A stretch of DNA of 64,000 nucleotides from Myxococcales bacterium (lineage in GTDB: Bacteria; Myxococcota_A; Polyangia; Nannocystales; Nannocystaceae), in the NCBI GenBank assembly GCA_020633335.1, contig JACKDU010000001.1:992001-1056000 (forward strand). The letters run 5' to 3'. The translations under genes and the position numbers were made by a program. The notes below the pieces were generated by a model. It was not told the DNA's origin, made no database searches, and was given only the letters and a program-made list of their open reading frames with translations. This document shows positions 8,258 through 16,988 of this stretch, one piece after another. Every line of letters begins with the position of its first letter. Positions within the stretch are counted from its first letter, which is position 1.

Positions 8258-8821
8258 TCAGGCGGCGGCGAGGCGCTCGCGGAGGTGGGCGGCGACCAGA
8301 CCGGCGTGGGAGAGGGGCTTTCGCAGGTCGTCGACGTCGCAGTTGGTCTCGTAGTCGAGGAGGATCAGCGGCTGCGCCCGCGCGAGCGCCTCGAGGGCGG
8401 CGACCTCGTCGGCGAGGCGGTGCTCGAGGACCCAGGCGTAGGTCGGCAGGTAGATCTGGCGGCGGGCGTCGAGGTAGCCGAGGAGGGTGTCGCCGTCGAT
8501 CCCGCGGCGGTGGCCGAGGCAGCGGCCGTGGCGACGCACGGTCCGCTTGAGGCTCTTCATCGTCGTCCGCGCCATCACCTCGAGGTCGACGTCGGCCGTC
8601 TCGAAGACCTTGAGGCCCTGCCAGATCCCCTCGACGCTGGCGCCGACGCGGCCGGGCGAGAAGGGGACCGGGATCTGGCCGTGGGGGTAGAAGGGGCTGA
8701 AGCGGACCCAGGGCTCGGGGCCCCGCGAGGTCAGATCGACGATCGCCGCGTCGGGGGCCTTGGCGGCGAGCTTGGCCGCGGGGGTGTGGCGGCTGCGGAC
8801 GCTGATCGACGGCGTGGGCAT
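8258..8821 (-). CDS. Conserved protein, probably DUF6939-like
   Basis: The product is 187 aa, cytoplasmic by composition. It carries a striking conserved-looking block DLTSRGPEPWVRFSPFYPHG followed by IPVPFSPGRVGASVEGIWQG and LKVFETADVD. Next is a basic stretch with His/Gly (RRHGRCLGHRRGIDGDTLLG), YLDARRQIYLPTYAWVLEHR, and an acidic ILLDYETNCDVDD near the end. This pattern is what I associate with DUF6939 proteins of actinobacteria and myxobacteria, whose function is unknown; the family call is from memory. The ATG at 8821 is the only good start. Confidence 0.65.
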   Translation of the reverse strand: MPTPSISVRSRHTPAAKLAAKAPDAAIVDLTSRGPEPWVRFSPFYPHGQIPVPFSPGRVGASVEGIWQGLKVFETADVDLEVMARTTMKSLKRTVRRHGRCLGHRRGIDGDTLLGYLDARRQIYLPTYAWVLEHRLADEVAALEALARAQPLILLDYETNCDVDDLRKPLSHAGLVAAHLRERLAAA

Positions 8822-8996
8822 AAGGTGTGGAAAGTACACGAAGTCGAGCGGCGTGGCGAGGCGATCGTGATCGCGCGATGGCGCGCACGGGCGAGAGGAG
8901 CGAGAATTCGGGCGATTTGGGGAGGCCTGCAATAGCGAGCGATCCTTGATAGGCTGGCTCGTCCGCGCGACGTGAAGGCGCGGGGGCGGAGGCGTG

Positions 8997-9440
8997 ATGC
9001 GGCGCGGAGCGATTCCTCTCGGAGACACCCTGATCCTCGGCCTGACCCTCGGCCTGACCCTCGGTCTGGTCGCTTGCGGGGTCGAGGCCGGCGACCTCGC
9101 CGGCGCCGGCGCGCGGCCGGTGAAGCGGATGGAGGAGGCGGCGAAGCTCGAGGACCCGGTGCGGGCGAAGGGTTTCAACCCGCAGCCGGAGCCGCCGGCG
9201 GCGGGGTTCGAGGATCCGGTGAAGACGAAGGGTTTCAACCCGCAGCCGGAGCCGCCGGCGGCGGGGATCGTCGATCCGGCGGCGGCGAAGGGTTTCAACC
9301 CGCAGCCCGAGCCGCCGGGGCGGGGCCCGCTCGACTCGGTGGAGGCCAAGGGGCTCAACCCGCAGCCGGAGCCGCCCGGACACCCGCCGCCGGATGATGG
9401 CAAGGTCGCCGAGGTCGCGGCCGGCGAGGCCGCGCGCTAG
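8997..9440 (+). CDS. Lipoprotein made of four KGFNPQPEPP repeats
   Basis: The product is 147 aa. The leader contains a duplicated LGLTLGLTLGL and ends LVACG, a lipobox. After residue 50 come four 20-residue repeats of the form DPVxxKGFNPQPEPPAAGFE, then a short acidic/Ala tail. The repeat units are exactly 60 bp at DNA level. Pro-rich repeats of this kind are likely extended and may span the envelope or cell surface, or bind a partner. No catalytic domain is present. ATG 8997 follows GGAGG by 4 bases; an adjacent GTG at 8994 is possible. Confidence 0.72.
   Translation: MRRGAIPLGDTLILGLTLGLTLGLVACGVEAGDLAGAGARPVKRMEEAAKLEDPVRAKGFNPQPEPPAAGFEDPVKTKGFNPQPEPPAAGIVDPAAAKGFNPQPEPPGRGPLDSVEAKGLNPQPEPPGHPPPDDGKVAEVAAGEAAR
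9153..9392 (+). repeat. Four in-frame 60-bp tandem repeats
   Basis: Units begin at 9153, 9213, 9273 and 9333. The core AAGGGTTTCAACCCGCAGCC is perfectly kept in the first three copies, while the last reads AAGGGGCTCAACC. The DNA identity of the first copies points to recent amplification. Confidence 0.85.
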
Positions 9441-9482
9441 GAGGGCGGGCGTGATCGCGTCGCCCTGGGCTACGATGGGGCC

Positions 9483-10022
9483 ATGATGCCCCTCGCCCGC
9501 TCCGTCGCCCACGTCCTCGCCGCTCTCCTCGTCGTCGGCGCGTCCGCCTGCTCCGGCGACGACAAGGGCACGACGGGCGACGCGACCTCGACCAGCGCCT
9601 CGTCGGCGGCGACGACCAGCGACGGCGGCTCGTCCTCCTCCGGCGGGTCGACGAGCGCGAGCGCGAGCTCGAGCTCGGGCTCGGGTTCGGACGCGTCGAC
9701 GGCCGCGGGCTCGTCGACCAGCGCCGGCGGCGACATCGACTGCAGCGTGAAGCCGCAGGTCTTCCCCGACTTCGACAAGAGCTGCGTGACCGCCGAGGAC
9801 TGCGTCATCGTCCTCCACACCGACTGCTGCGGGCCGCTCGCGCTCGGCCTCAACAAGGGCGAGGCGGACGCCTTCGCCGACGCCGAGGCGATCTGCGGGC
9901 CGCAGTGTCCGCCGCTCGGCTGCAATCACCCGACGATCGCCGAGGACGGCGGGATGGCGCTCCAGGACTCGGACGTGCAGGTCCACTGCGACGGCGGCGC
10001 CTGCATGACCTTCGTGCCCTGA
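9483..10022 (+). CDS. Lipoprotein with Ser/Thr linker and small Cys-rich domain
   Basis: The product is 179 aa. The leader is VLAALLVVGASACSGDD (lipobox SAC). An ~60-residue Ser/Ala/Thr/Gly linker precedes a ~95-aa C-terminal domain with nine Cys: CSVKPQVFPDFDKSC, EDCVIVLHTDCCGPLALG, ICGPQCPPLGCNHPTIAED, CDGGACMTFVP. The compact domain resembles other myxobacterial secreted Cys-rich domains. Function is unknown. It is the only gene of its orientation besides the repeat lipoprotein 40 bp upstream and may share its transcript. Confidence 0.78.
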   Translation: MMPLARSVAHVLAALLVVGASACSGDDKGTTGDATSTSASSAATTSDGGSSSSGGSTSASASSSSGSGSDASTAAGSSTSAGGDIDCSVKPQVFPDFDKSCVTAEDCVIVLHTDCCGPLALGLNKGEADAFADAEAICGPQCPPLGCNHPTIAEDGGMALQDSDVQVHCDGGACMTFVP

Positions 10023-10040
10023 GCGGGTGCTCGTGCGCGC

Positions 10041-11010
10041 CTATTTGCGGCGGTAGGAGAGCGCGTACTTCATCGGCGTATCGAGGCGATCGGAGGAGAT
10101 CGTCACGCTGAGGTTGAGCTTGTCGCCGCTCGCGTCGACCGTGAAGGTGTTGCGGCGGGCCCCGTCCTTGTCGGTGAAGTCCTGGACCAGGCGCCCCTTG
10201 ACCAGGGTGAAGCGGACCTTGATCGTCTTGCCCTCGTCGTTGGTCCAGTCGAACGCGGGGCCGCCGAGGGTGCCGCTGACCGGGCGGCCGGCGACGAAGA
10301 TCGTCGTCACCCGATCGCCGTCGACCGTGATCGTGATCGACTCGCGGATCTTGTTGCTCTCGGTCAGGCGCTTGCGGCCGATCCCGCGGATCACCGGGTT
10401 GAGCTGCTGGACCGCGGCCTCGATCGCCTCGCCGAGGCGGGTGCGCTGGGACTCGCCGCCGACGTAGGTCCAGGTGCCGGCGAGGCGCTGCTGCGGCGGA
10501 GGAGGCGGGGGCTCCTCGCGGGCGGGGGTCGCGGGCTTCGGGGCCTCGCTCGCGGGGGCAGGGGCGGGGGCGTCGGCGGGGGCCTTCGGGGTCTCGGGGG
10601 GGGGCTCCTCGGCGGGCGCGGGCGTGGGGGTGGTCGGCGCCTTCGCGGGGGCCTTGGTCGCGCCCGGCTCCTTGGCGCCCTTGGTCGCGGCGGCGCGCGG
10701 GCTCGCCTCGTCGGCGGCGGGCTCCGTGGCGGGCGCGGCTTCGGCGAGTGCGTCTGTCTTTTCGGACATGTCGTTCGGGACGGCGGGCTCGCCCGCGGCC
10801 CCCGTCGAGCCGGTCGCGGGCTCGGCGGGCGAGCTCGGCGGGCGCAGGCTCCTCGGCGGGCGCAGGCGCCTCGTCGCTCGCCTCGCTCGCGGCGAAGGGA
10901 TCGTCGAAGTCCTCGGGCGCGGCCGCGGGCGGCGGCGGCGGGGTCGCGTCGCCGCAGCCGAGCGCGAGCGCGAGGGTGATGCCGAGGGCGAGCGGGCGGC
11001 GGACGGGCAT
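10041..11010 (-). pseudogene. Lipoprotein gene split by a frameshift in its Ala/Pro-rich linker
   Basis: The reading frame starting at ATG 11010 gives a lipoprotein leader (LALGITLALALGCGDATPPP) and an acidic Ala/Pro linker. It then loses sense near 10830. The frame that ends at 10041 reads back, before its first ATG (10769), as SPAEPATGSTGAAGEPAVPN, in the same Ala/Pro style. It continues into a ~130-aa globular domain (LAGTWTYVGGESQRTRLGEA, TITVDGDRVTTIFVAGRPVS, NTFTVDASGDKLNLSVTISS). Joining the two frames within the repeated GAGCTCGGCGGGC stretch gives one ~320-aa lipoprotein. The shift may be a true mutation, programmed, or an assembly error in a low-complexity tract. Confidence 0.65.
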
Positions 11011-11068
11011 GGAACGACGATAGCAGGCGGCTGCGGGGGACGGGGCGCGGATCTGCGCGCGGCGCCGC

Positions 11069-12955
11069 CTACTCCGAGAGCATCACCGGCCGGTTGTCGC
11101 GGCGGCGCAGGAGGTCGGTGATCGCGTCGCGGTTCAACCCCTGGACCGGCTCGATCAGCACCTCCGGCGGGAGGCCGGCGAGGTCCTGGCCCTGGCGTTC
11201 GAACCAGAGCGGGATTATTTCGCTCGCCCGCTCGATCCGCTCGCCCTCGGGGCCGAGGGGATCGAAGTCAAAGGCGTCGAAGCCGGGCAGGGTCCGCAGC
11301 GAGCGGGCGCCGACCTGGCGGACGGCGTCGTAGGGGTCGTTGAGGGTGAAGGTCAGGTAGGGGGCGATCCAGCGGATGTCGGAGGCGGCCTGGGCCGGCC
11401 CCCAGCCCATCGACCAGGCGATCAGCGCCCGCTGGCCGGCGTCGCCGCGGAGGAGGAGCGCGAGCGCCTCCGAGACCCGGCGGCGCTCGACGTCGAGGCT
11501 CGGCATCGGCTGGCCGTACCACGCGCGCATCGTCTCGGCGGTCCAGGCGAGGGTGCGATCGAGGTGGCAGAGGTTGCAGGCGATCGGCCGCCGCGAGGCG
11601 AGGCTGCCGGCGACCGAGGGGCTGTCGATCCGGTGGCTGCGGACCGCCTTGAGGAGCCCGTAGGAGGTGTGCGGCATGTGGCAGTTGACGCAGCGGCTGC
11701 CGCTCGAGTCGGCCGCGTGGTGGGTGTGGGCGTCGGCCGCGTAGGTCGCCGCCGCGTGGCAGGCGGTGCAGGCGTCGTCGCGGTCGCCGGTGGCCGCGGC
11801 GGCGAGCTGATCGTCGCGGGTGCCGTCGTGGAGCGAGTGGCAGGAGAGGCAGGAGAGCTCGCCCTCGGTGAAGCAGCGGGAGCCGCTCATGCCGACCCAC
11901 TCGGAGCCGGTGACCCGGGCGTCGCCGTCGGCCCAGATCCGCTCGTCCCGCTTGTCGGCGGGGATCAGCTCGCCGCGGAGGTGGGGGAGGACGTCGGCGA
12001 TCGGCTGGCCCGGTCGGAAGGGGGTGCCGTTGGCGATGAAGTCGTCGGTGTCGGGGAGCGAGAGGAGGCTGTGGCACTGGGCGCAGACCTCCGAGGCGCG
12101 CTCGTGGTCGAGGCGCGCCGGGTTGACGATGGTCTCGTCGGCGCCGCCGCCGAGGTGCGCGGCGTAGCGGTGGAGCGGGTCCTGGTGGGCGGCGACGTGG
12201 GCCTCGCCGGGGCCGTGGCAGGACTCGCAGCCGATCCCGAACTCGATGACGTCGGTGTCGAGCTCGGGGCCCGGGCGGCCGCGGGTCGCGTGGCACTTGA
12301 TGCAGGAGAGGCGCCAGGGCACCACCCCCTGGCGGAGATCGGGCGGCTCGAGGAAGGCGGCGCTGCGGGGGATCCAGCGGGCCTCGGCGATGAGGTAGAC
12401 GATCCGGAGGTTGATGACGTCGCGGGCGCCCTCGTCGAGCGAGCGCGGCACCCAGAAGACCTGGTAGTGGTGGGAGCCGGTGATCATCACGATCGGCCGC
12501 TCGATCCGCGGGGCGCGATCGGCCGCCGCGTCGATGAGCGCGCGGTGGGGGGCCGACTCGGGGGCGGTCGGGTCGGGCATGTCGACCCAGAGCTCGTCGC
12601 CGCGGCGGAAGAAGCGGTGGCGCTGCCCCCAGAGCGTCACCTCGACGCCGTCGAGGTCGGCGGCGAAGGCCTCCGGCGTCGCCCGCTGGGTCATCGTCCG
12701 GTGGAAGGTGCGGCGCCAGCTCGCGTGCTCGGAGGGGTGGCAGGCGCGGCAGGTGTCCGAAGAGACATAGCCGCCGTCGCGGACCTCGGCCGGCAGGTTC
12801 GAGGGGGGCGGCGGCCGCTCGCCGCCGACCGCGAGGCCCCAGCCGAGCGCGAGGCAGCAGGCGACGAGCGCGAGGAGCGGCCCCTGCGGGCGCCCCCGCG
12901 CCAGGGGGATCGTCGCGAGCGCGACCACGAGCGTCAGGAGGAGCGCCTCGATCAC
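11069..12955 (-). CDS. Octahaem c-type cytochrome, membrane-anchored
   Basis: The product is 628 aa, GTG start at 12955. Residues 4-45 form two hydrophobic segments that anchor or export the protein. Eight CxxCH haem-attachment motifs follow: CRACH 69, CIKCH 218, CESCH 243, CAQCH 291, CLSCH 369, CTACH 396, CVNCH 422, CNLCH 460. The last 160 residues lack haem sites and contain HEAT-like helices (DPYDAVRQVGARSLRTLPGF). The arrangement resembles the multihaem cytochrome/NrfA-like family with a C-terminal helical domain found in delta-proteobacteria and planctomycetes, with a periplasmic electron-transfer role. No reductase catalytic CxxCK motif was seen and no partner gene is adjacent. Confidence 0.85.
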   Translation of the reverse strand: MIEALLLTLVVALATIPLARGRPQGPLLALVACCLALGWGLAVGGERPPPPSNLPAEVRDGGYVSSDTCRACHPSEHASWRRTFHRTMTQRATPEAFAADLDGVEVTLWGQRHRFFRRGDELWVDMPDPTAPESAPHRALIDAAADRAPRIERPIVMITGSHHYQVFWVPRSLDEGARDVINLRIVYLIAEARWIPRSAAFLEPPDLRQGVVPWRLSCIKCHATRGRPGPELDTDVIEFGIGCESCHGPGEAHVAAHQDPLHRYAAHLGGGADETIVNPARLDHERASEVCAQCHSLLSLPDTDDFIANGTPFRPGQPIADVLPHLRGELIPADKRDERIWADGDARVTGSEWVGMSGSRCFTEGELSCLSCHSLHDGTRDDQLAAAATGDRDDACTACHAAATYAADAHTHHAADSSGSRCVNCHMPHTSYGLLKAVRSHRIDSPSVAGSLASRRPIACNLCHLDRTLAWTAETMRAWYGQPMPSLDVERRRVSEALALLLRGDAGQRALIAWSMGWGPAQAASDIRWIAPYLTFTLNDPYDAVRQVGARSLRTLPGFDAFDFDPLGPEGERIERASEIIPLWFERQGQDLAGLPPEVLIEPVQGLNRDAITDLLRRRDNRPVMLSE

Positions 12956-13006
12956 CGGCGAAGAGACCCTATCACGTCGCGGGGCCCCGCGGGCGGGGCG
13001 AGCCCG

Positions 13007-14515
13007 CTACTTGAAGGTGGTGCAGCGGTAGGCCTTCCCCCAGCCCGACGAGTTGACGTAGTCGGAGGTCCACTGCTGCCCCTCGGCGTCGAGGACGTGG
13101 GGCTCGGGGCAGGAGTTGTTGTTGACCGACGAGAGGAACTCGCCGCTCTGGTAGCCGAGCGCGTGGCAGAGCGCCTCGACGTTGGTGCCGCCGCCGTTGA
13201 TCACGACCCCGTTGTTGTTGGCGTCGGGGCTGTTGCAGAGGCCGAGCGCGCCCTTGCAGCAGCCGTTGTAGGAGTTCGGCATGGTGTCGCCGTTGGCGTC
13301 GTCGGGGTCGACGGCCGCGCGCATCGCCGAGTTCGAGTTGGTCCCGAACTCGAGGATCTCCATGTTGACGTCGTCGTTGCAGTAGAAGGTGTTGGGCTGG
13401 CAGCCGTCGGGGACGCAGCCGATGTAGTGGAGGGTGCTGCCGGTCCAGGTCCGGAGGTCGATACCGCTCGCCGTCATCCCCCACATGTTCATGGTGGTCT
13501 GGATGTCGGCGCAGAGGGCGTGGGCGACCGGCAGGGTGCAGGCGTTGGAGCACTCGTCGTCGTCGACGTCGTTGCCGTCGTCGCACTCCTCGACCCCCTC
13601 CTGGACGAAGCCGTCGCCGCAGATCGCCAGGAGGCAGTTGCCGACGCACTCGTCGGTGTCGACGTCGTTGGCGTCGTCGCACTCCTCGACCCCGGCCTGG
13701 ACGAAGCCGTCGCCGCAGGAGGCGGCCTCGCAGGTGTCGAGGCACTCGTCGGTGTTGTCGGCGTTGCCGTCGTCGCAGCTCTCCATCCCCTCCCAGACGA
13801 TCCCGTCGCCGCAGACCGCGTCGGTGCAGGCGTTGGTGCAGGCGTCCGTGTCGATCATGTTGCCGTCGTCGCAGACCTCGTCCCCCTGGAGGATCCCGTC
13901 GCCGCAGCCCGGGAGCGTGCAGGCGTTGGTGCAGGCGTCGTCGTCGACCATGTTGCCGTCGTCGCAGCCCTCGCCGGGGCCGACGAAGCCGTCGCCGCAG
14001 CTCGCGTTGACGCAGGTCGAGAGGCAATTGTCGGTGTCGTCGGCGTTGCCGTCGTCGCAGGCCTCGACGCCGGCCTGGACGAGGCCGTCGCCGCAGACCG
14101 CGGCGGCGCAGGTCGAGGTGCAGGCGGCGTCGTCGGCGTTGCTCGCCCCGTCGTCGCACTCCTCGACGCCGGCCTGGACGAGGCCGTCGCCGCAGGTCGC
14201 GGCGACGCAGGCGGTCGTGCAGGCGGCGTCGTCGGCGTTGCTCGCCCCGTCGTCGCACTCCTCGCCGACCTCGAGCACGCCGTTGCCGCACACCGGCGCC
14301 GACGAGGTCGTCCCGCCGGAGTCGGTCTCGCCGGCGGTCGAGTCCGAGGCGATCGTCGTCGCCGCGCCGGAGGTCGAGGTCGAGGTCGAGGTCGAGGTCG
14401 TCGCGGTGTCGGAGGTGCTGGTCTCGCCCGCCGTCGTCGGGTCCTCGCCGTCGTTGTTGCAGGCGAAGAGGAGGGTGGCGCTGATGAGCAGCGTGCTGAT
14501 GGGATGACGGATCAT
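13007..14515 (-). CDS. Lipoprotein with eight Myxococcus-type Cys-rich (DUF4215-like) repeats
   Basis: The product is 502 aa. The leader MIRHPISTLLISATLLFACN has a lipobox. A Thr/Ser-rich linker precedes eight ~32-residue repeats of the form CGDGxVQxGVEECDDGNxxDxDxC (TIGR02232/DUF4215 type). A unique ~150-aa C-terminal domain with paired Cys (GCVPDGCQPNTFYC, CCKGALGLC, CTTFK end) follows. ATG 14515 is chosen because GGAGG lies 5 bases upstream. A second protein of the same plan is encoded at 50144-51454. Such repeats are abundant in myxobacterial surface proteins and are presumed structural or Ca-binding; function here is unknown. Confidence 0.85.
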   Translation of the reverse strand: MIRHPISTLLISATLLFACNNDGEDPTTAGETSTSDTATTSTSTSTSTSGAATTIASDSTAGETDSGGTTSSAPVCGNGVLEVGEECDDGASNADDAACTTACVAATCGDGLVQAGVEECDDGASNADDAACTSTCAAAVCGDGLVQAGVEACDDGNADDTDNCLSTCVNASCGDGFVGPGEGCDDGNMVDDDACTNACTLPGCGDGILQGDEVCDDGNMIDTDACTNACTDAVCGDGIVWEGMESCDDGNADNTDECLDTCEAASCGDGFVQAGVEECDDANDVDTDECVGNCLLAICGDGFVQEGVEECDDGNDVDDDECSNACTLPVAHALCADIQTTMNMWGMTASGIDLRTWTGSTLHYIGCVPDGCQPNTFYCNDDVNMEILEFGTNSNSAMRAAVDPDDANGDTMPNSYNGCCKGALGLCNSPDANNNGVVINGGGTNVEALCHALGYQSGEFLSSVNNNSCPEPHVLDAEGQQWTSDYVNSSGWGKAYRCTTFK

Positions 14516-14868
14516 GACAACCTCCGCGCGCCAATACATTCGCGCGCCGTGGAGCGTATCACGGCGTGATTCGATGGGCGGTGTGTTCGCCGAGATTTCT
14601 CGAGACGCGATTCGCAGGAGATCAACGTCGCGCGTTGCAGCGCGCCGGTCGGTGAAAATCGCAGGTTCATGCGGTGAATGTCGCGGGGGAAATCACCTGA
14701 TCTGCGGATATTGCACTGCGAATCTCGCACTCGCGCGAATCGCCGCGGCGATCGTCGCAGTGGCACGATCGTCCGCCGTCGACGCGCGGCTTCGTCATCC
14801 CCGGGCGGCCGGCCGGGGCCCTTGCATCTCGGGCGCTCGCGGCCGATGATCACTCGCGCGAGGTCGTG
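14516..14868. other. Intergenic region between divergent genes
   Basis: These 353 bp hold the presumed promoters of the Cys-repeat lipoprotein (left) and the membrane protein (right). The composition is visibly less GC-rich than the neighbouring genes, with several TCGCG-containing words. No gene, tRNA or convincing hairpin was seen. Confidence 0.6.
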
Positions 14869-15324
14869 ATGAGCGAAGGAGCCGGGCCCGTCGAGGTCGA
14901 CAACGACATCATCGATCGCCACCTCCGGGCCGGCTGGTGGGCGCTCCTGATCTACCTCGTCCTCGGCTTCGGCCTCGAGGCGCTCAACGGCTTCAAGGTC
15001 GGCTGGTACCTCGACGTCGACAACGAGACCCGGCGATCGATGTTCCGCCTGGCCCACGCCCACGGGGCGCTCCTCGGCCTCTGCAACCTCGCGCTCGCGT
15101 CGACCCTGGGGAGCGGCCGGGTGGTTGTGGGGCGCGTCGGCCTCGCGTCGGCCTGCCTCCTGGCGGCGACCGTGCTCCTGCCGGGCGGCTTCCTCCTCGG
15201 CGGCCTCGTGATCTACGACGGCGACCCGGGGCTCGGGATCGCGCTCGTGCCGATCGGCGCGCTCCTCCTCGTGATCGGCGTCGGCTTGGTGGCGGTGGCC
15301 ACCCTCCGCCGCGCCCGCGGCTAG
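14869..15324 (+). CDS. Four-helix integral membrane protein
   Basis: The product is 151 aa with four predicted membrane helices: WWALLIYLVLGFGLEAL, HGALLGLCNLALASTLG, LASACLLAATVLLPGGFLLG and GIALVPIGALLLVIGVGLVA. A LAHAHGALLGL motif with two His precedes helix 2. The protein is short and ends in a basic tail. The HAHG motif could bind a metal or haem, but the family is not recognised. Start ATG 14869 has GAGG five bases upstream; GTG 14866 is an alternative. Confidence 0.7.
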   Translation: MSEGAGPVEVDNDIIDRHLRAGWWALLIYLVLGFGLEALNGFKVGWYLDVDNETRRSMFRLAHAHGALLGLCNLALASTLGSGRVVVGRVGLASACLLAATVLLPGGFLLGGLVIYDGDPGLGIALVPIGALLLVIGVGLVAVATLRRARG

Positions 15325-15333
15325 CTCGCGCCG

Positions 15334-15720
15334 CTAGAAGTCGTCGCCGCCCGAGAGCTCCTCCTCCAGGTGATCGGCGGTGCTGGCGATCACGCCGAGG
15401 AGGAGGTCGAAGGTCGGGAGGCGGAGCGAGCCGATCGGCGCGCTGTAGCGGACGACATAGACGTCGCCGTCGAGGCAGATCGAGCCGACCGCGAAGTTGA
15501 GGCTGCGCTCGAGCGCGGTCGCCGGGTCGAGGTCCTGGCGGCGGCAGGCCGGCGAGGTGAAGTTGCACCACGCCTCGCCGAGGGCGGCGTAGCAGTTGAC
15601 GAAGATCTGTTGGAGGCGCTCGTTGTCGTAGCGCCAGACCAGCTTGAAGCCGTCCTCATGATCCTCGGCCAGCTTGTACTTGGCGCGGACGTGCTCTTGG
15701 ATCTCGGCCCAGGTCAGCAT
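15334..15720 (-). CDS. YbjN/secretion-chaperone-fold-like small protein
   Basis: The product is 128 aa and soluble. The sequence (MLTWAEIQEHVRAKYKLAED, WRYDNERLQQIFVNCYAALG, SICLDGDVYVVRYSAPIGSL, acidic end EEELSGGDDF) has the alternating helix-strand look of YbjN / type III chaperone-like proteins, which bind partner proteins. This assignment is by fold impression only. The ATG at 15720 follows GAGGAG by 7-8 bases. It is convergent with the membrane-protein gene, whose end lies 9 bp away. Confidence 0.6.
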   Translation of the reverse strand: MLTWAEIQEHVRAKYKLAEDHEDGFKLVWRYDNERLQQIFVNCYAALGEAWCNFTSPACRRQDLDPATALERSLNFAVGSICLDGDVYVVRYSAPIGSLRLPTFDLLLGVIASTADHLEEELSGGDDF

Positions 15721-15835
15721 GACGTGCTCCTCGATGGTCTGCAGAGGATACGCCGGTCGGCCGTCCGAGGGCGAGGGGCTTGTGCGAGGTCGCCGCGGCG
15801 GCGACAGTGAGGCGCCAGGCGGCGATACTCGGGCG

Positions 15836-16288
15836 ATGGGGGATCCTGGCCACGACCTCGCGGCGCTGGTGCGCCGCTTCAACGACGCCTTCAACCGGGT
15901 CGATCTCGACGCCGTGATCGATCTCTTCGCCGTCGACGCGATCTACGTGACCCTGGAAGGGCGCGTTCGCCGTGGTCGGGCGGCGATCCGCCGCGAGCTC
16001 GCGCCGCAATTTCGCGGGGTCTTCGGGCGCTTGACCTTTGAGGAGCTCGACCTCGCGGTCGATCCGACGCGGGGTCGGGTCACCCTCCACTGGCGCTGCC
16101 ACCACGATCTCACGGCGGCGGCGGCGGGCGTCGGCGATGAGCTCCGACGGCGGGCCTGGCGGGCGCTCTACGGCCGCGGCGCGGTCTGGGAGGGGATCGA
16201 CCTCCTCCACCTCGAGGGCGGCATGGTCGTCGAGAAGCACACCTTCACCAAGGCCTTCCTGCCGCGGGCGCGGCGGGCGAGGGGCTGA
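15836..16288 (+). CDS. SnoaL/NTF2-like domain protein
   Basis: The product is 150 aa. It has the typical cone-fold opening LVRRFNDAFNRVDLDAVIDL followed by FAVDAIYVTLEGRVRRGRAA, then IRRELAPQF, and conserved strands ending in TFTKAFLPRARRARG. SnoaL-like proteins serve as small isomerases, cyclases or steroid-binding proteins. No active residues can be assigned. The gene starts at ATG 15836, 115 bp from the divergent YbjN-like gene. Confidence 0.7.
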   Translation: MGDPGHDLAALVRRFNDAFNRVDLDAVIDLFAVDAIYVTLEGRVRRGRAAIRRELAPQFRGVFGRLTFEELDLAVDPTRGRVTLHWRCHHDLTAAAAGVGDELRRRAWRALYGRGAVWEGIDLLHLEGGMVVEKHTFTKAFLPRARRARG

Positions 16289-16300
16289 CGGGCCCGCGGC

Positions 16301-16966
16301 TCAGCTGCGGCGGCGCTGGGCGGCGGCCGGGAGATCGGCCCAGGCGGCGAGCGCCGCCTGGTCGATCGGATCGTCGCCAGCGAGGAAGCGGTCGAGGTCG
16401 TCGAGGCTGTCGTCGCCCCAGAAGAGCTCGCCGTCGGCGATCAGCGTCGGCACCCCGAAGACGCCGGCGGCGATCGCCGCCTCGGTCTCCGCGCGGAGGC
16501 GCGCCTTGGCCGGCGCCTCGCCGGCGGCGGCGACCAGGGCGTGGCCGTCGACGCCGACCGCGTCGAGGATCCTGGCGACCGTCGCCGGGTCGTCGATCCC
16601 GGGCCCGCCGCCCCAGGTCGCGTTGAAGAGCGCGCCGATCACCCGCCGTTGGGCCTCCGCGTCGAGCGTCGGATCGCCGGCGATCCGGAGGGCGAGGAGC
16701 GGGTTGAAGGGGTGAGCGGGCGGCGGCCGGAGGGTGAGCCCGCGCTCGGCCGCCCGCCGCAGCACCTGCTTGAAGATGTAGGCGCGCTTGGGGCCGATCT
16801 CGGCGGGTCCGAGGTGGCCGTAGTGGCCGAGGAGGGCGGCGAAGAGGACCGGCCGCGGCCGCAGGGTCCGGCCGTGGCGGGCCGCGATCGCCGGCGCTCG
16901 CCACCACGCGAGGTGGGCGAAGGGCGAGATGAAGTCGAAGTAGAGGTCGATCGGCGCGCCGCTCAT
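16301..16966 (-). CDS. 2-hydroxychromene-2-carboxylate isomerase / kappa-class GST (DsbA fold)
   Basis: The product is 221 aa. The start IDLYFDFISPFAHLAWWRAP, with the Ser-Pro near position 15, and the FGVPTLIADGELFWGDDSLD block with its cis-Pro are characteristic of the NahD/HCCA isomerase-GST kappa family. These use glutathione to isomerise aromatic ring-cleavage intermediates or detoxify electrophiles. Length matches the family (~200-220). The end of the SnoaL-like gene lies 13 bp away in convergent orientation. No other aromatic degradation gene is in the window, so detoxification is the safer role. Confidence 0.85.
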   Translation of the reverse strand: MSGAPIDLYFDFISPFAHLAWWRAPAIAARHGRTLRPRPVLFAALLGHYGHLGPAEIGPKRAYIFKQVLRRAAERGLTLRPPPAHPFNPLLALRIAGDPTLDAEAQRRVIGALFNATWGGGPGIDDPATVARILDAVGVDGHALVAAAGEAPAKARLRAETEAAIAAGVFGVPTLIADGELFWGDDSLDDLDRFLAGDDPIDQAALAAWADLPAAAQRRRS

Positions 16967-16988
16967 CGACGAACGATATCAAACGATA

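Noticed and set aside
13007..14200. CRISPR-like periodic repeats
   Set aside because: The ~96-bp periodicity comes from the in-frame Cys-repeat protein; spacers are not unique and are coding.
11564..14569. Plus-strand open reading frame of about 1000 codons across the cytochrome and the Cys-repeat lipoprotein
   Set aside because: It runs antisense to two convincing genes. It consists of Val/Gly/Asp/Ala/Arg-rich filler without motifs, a typical shadow of high third-position GC.
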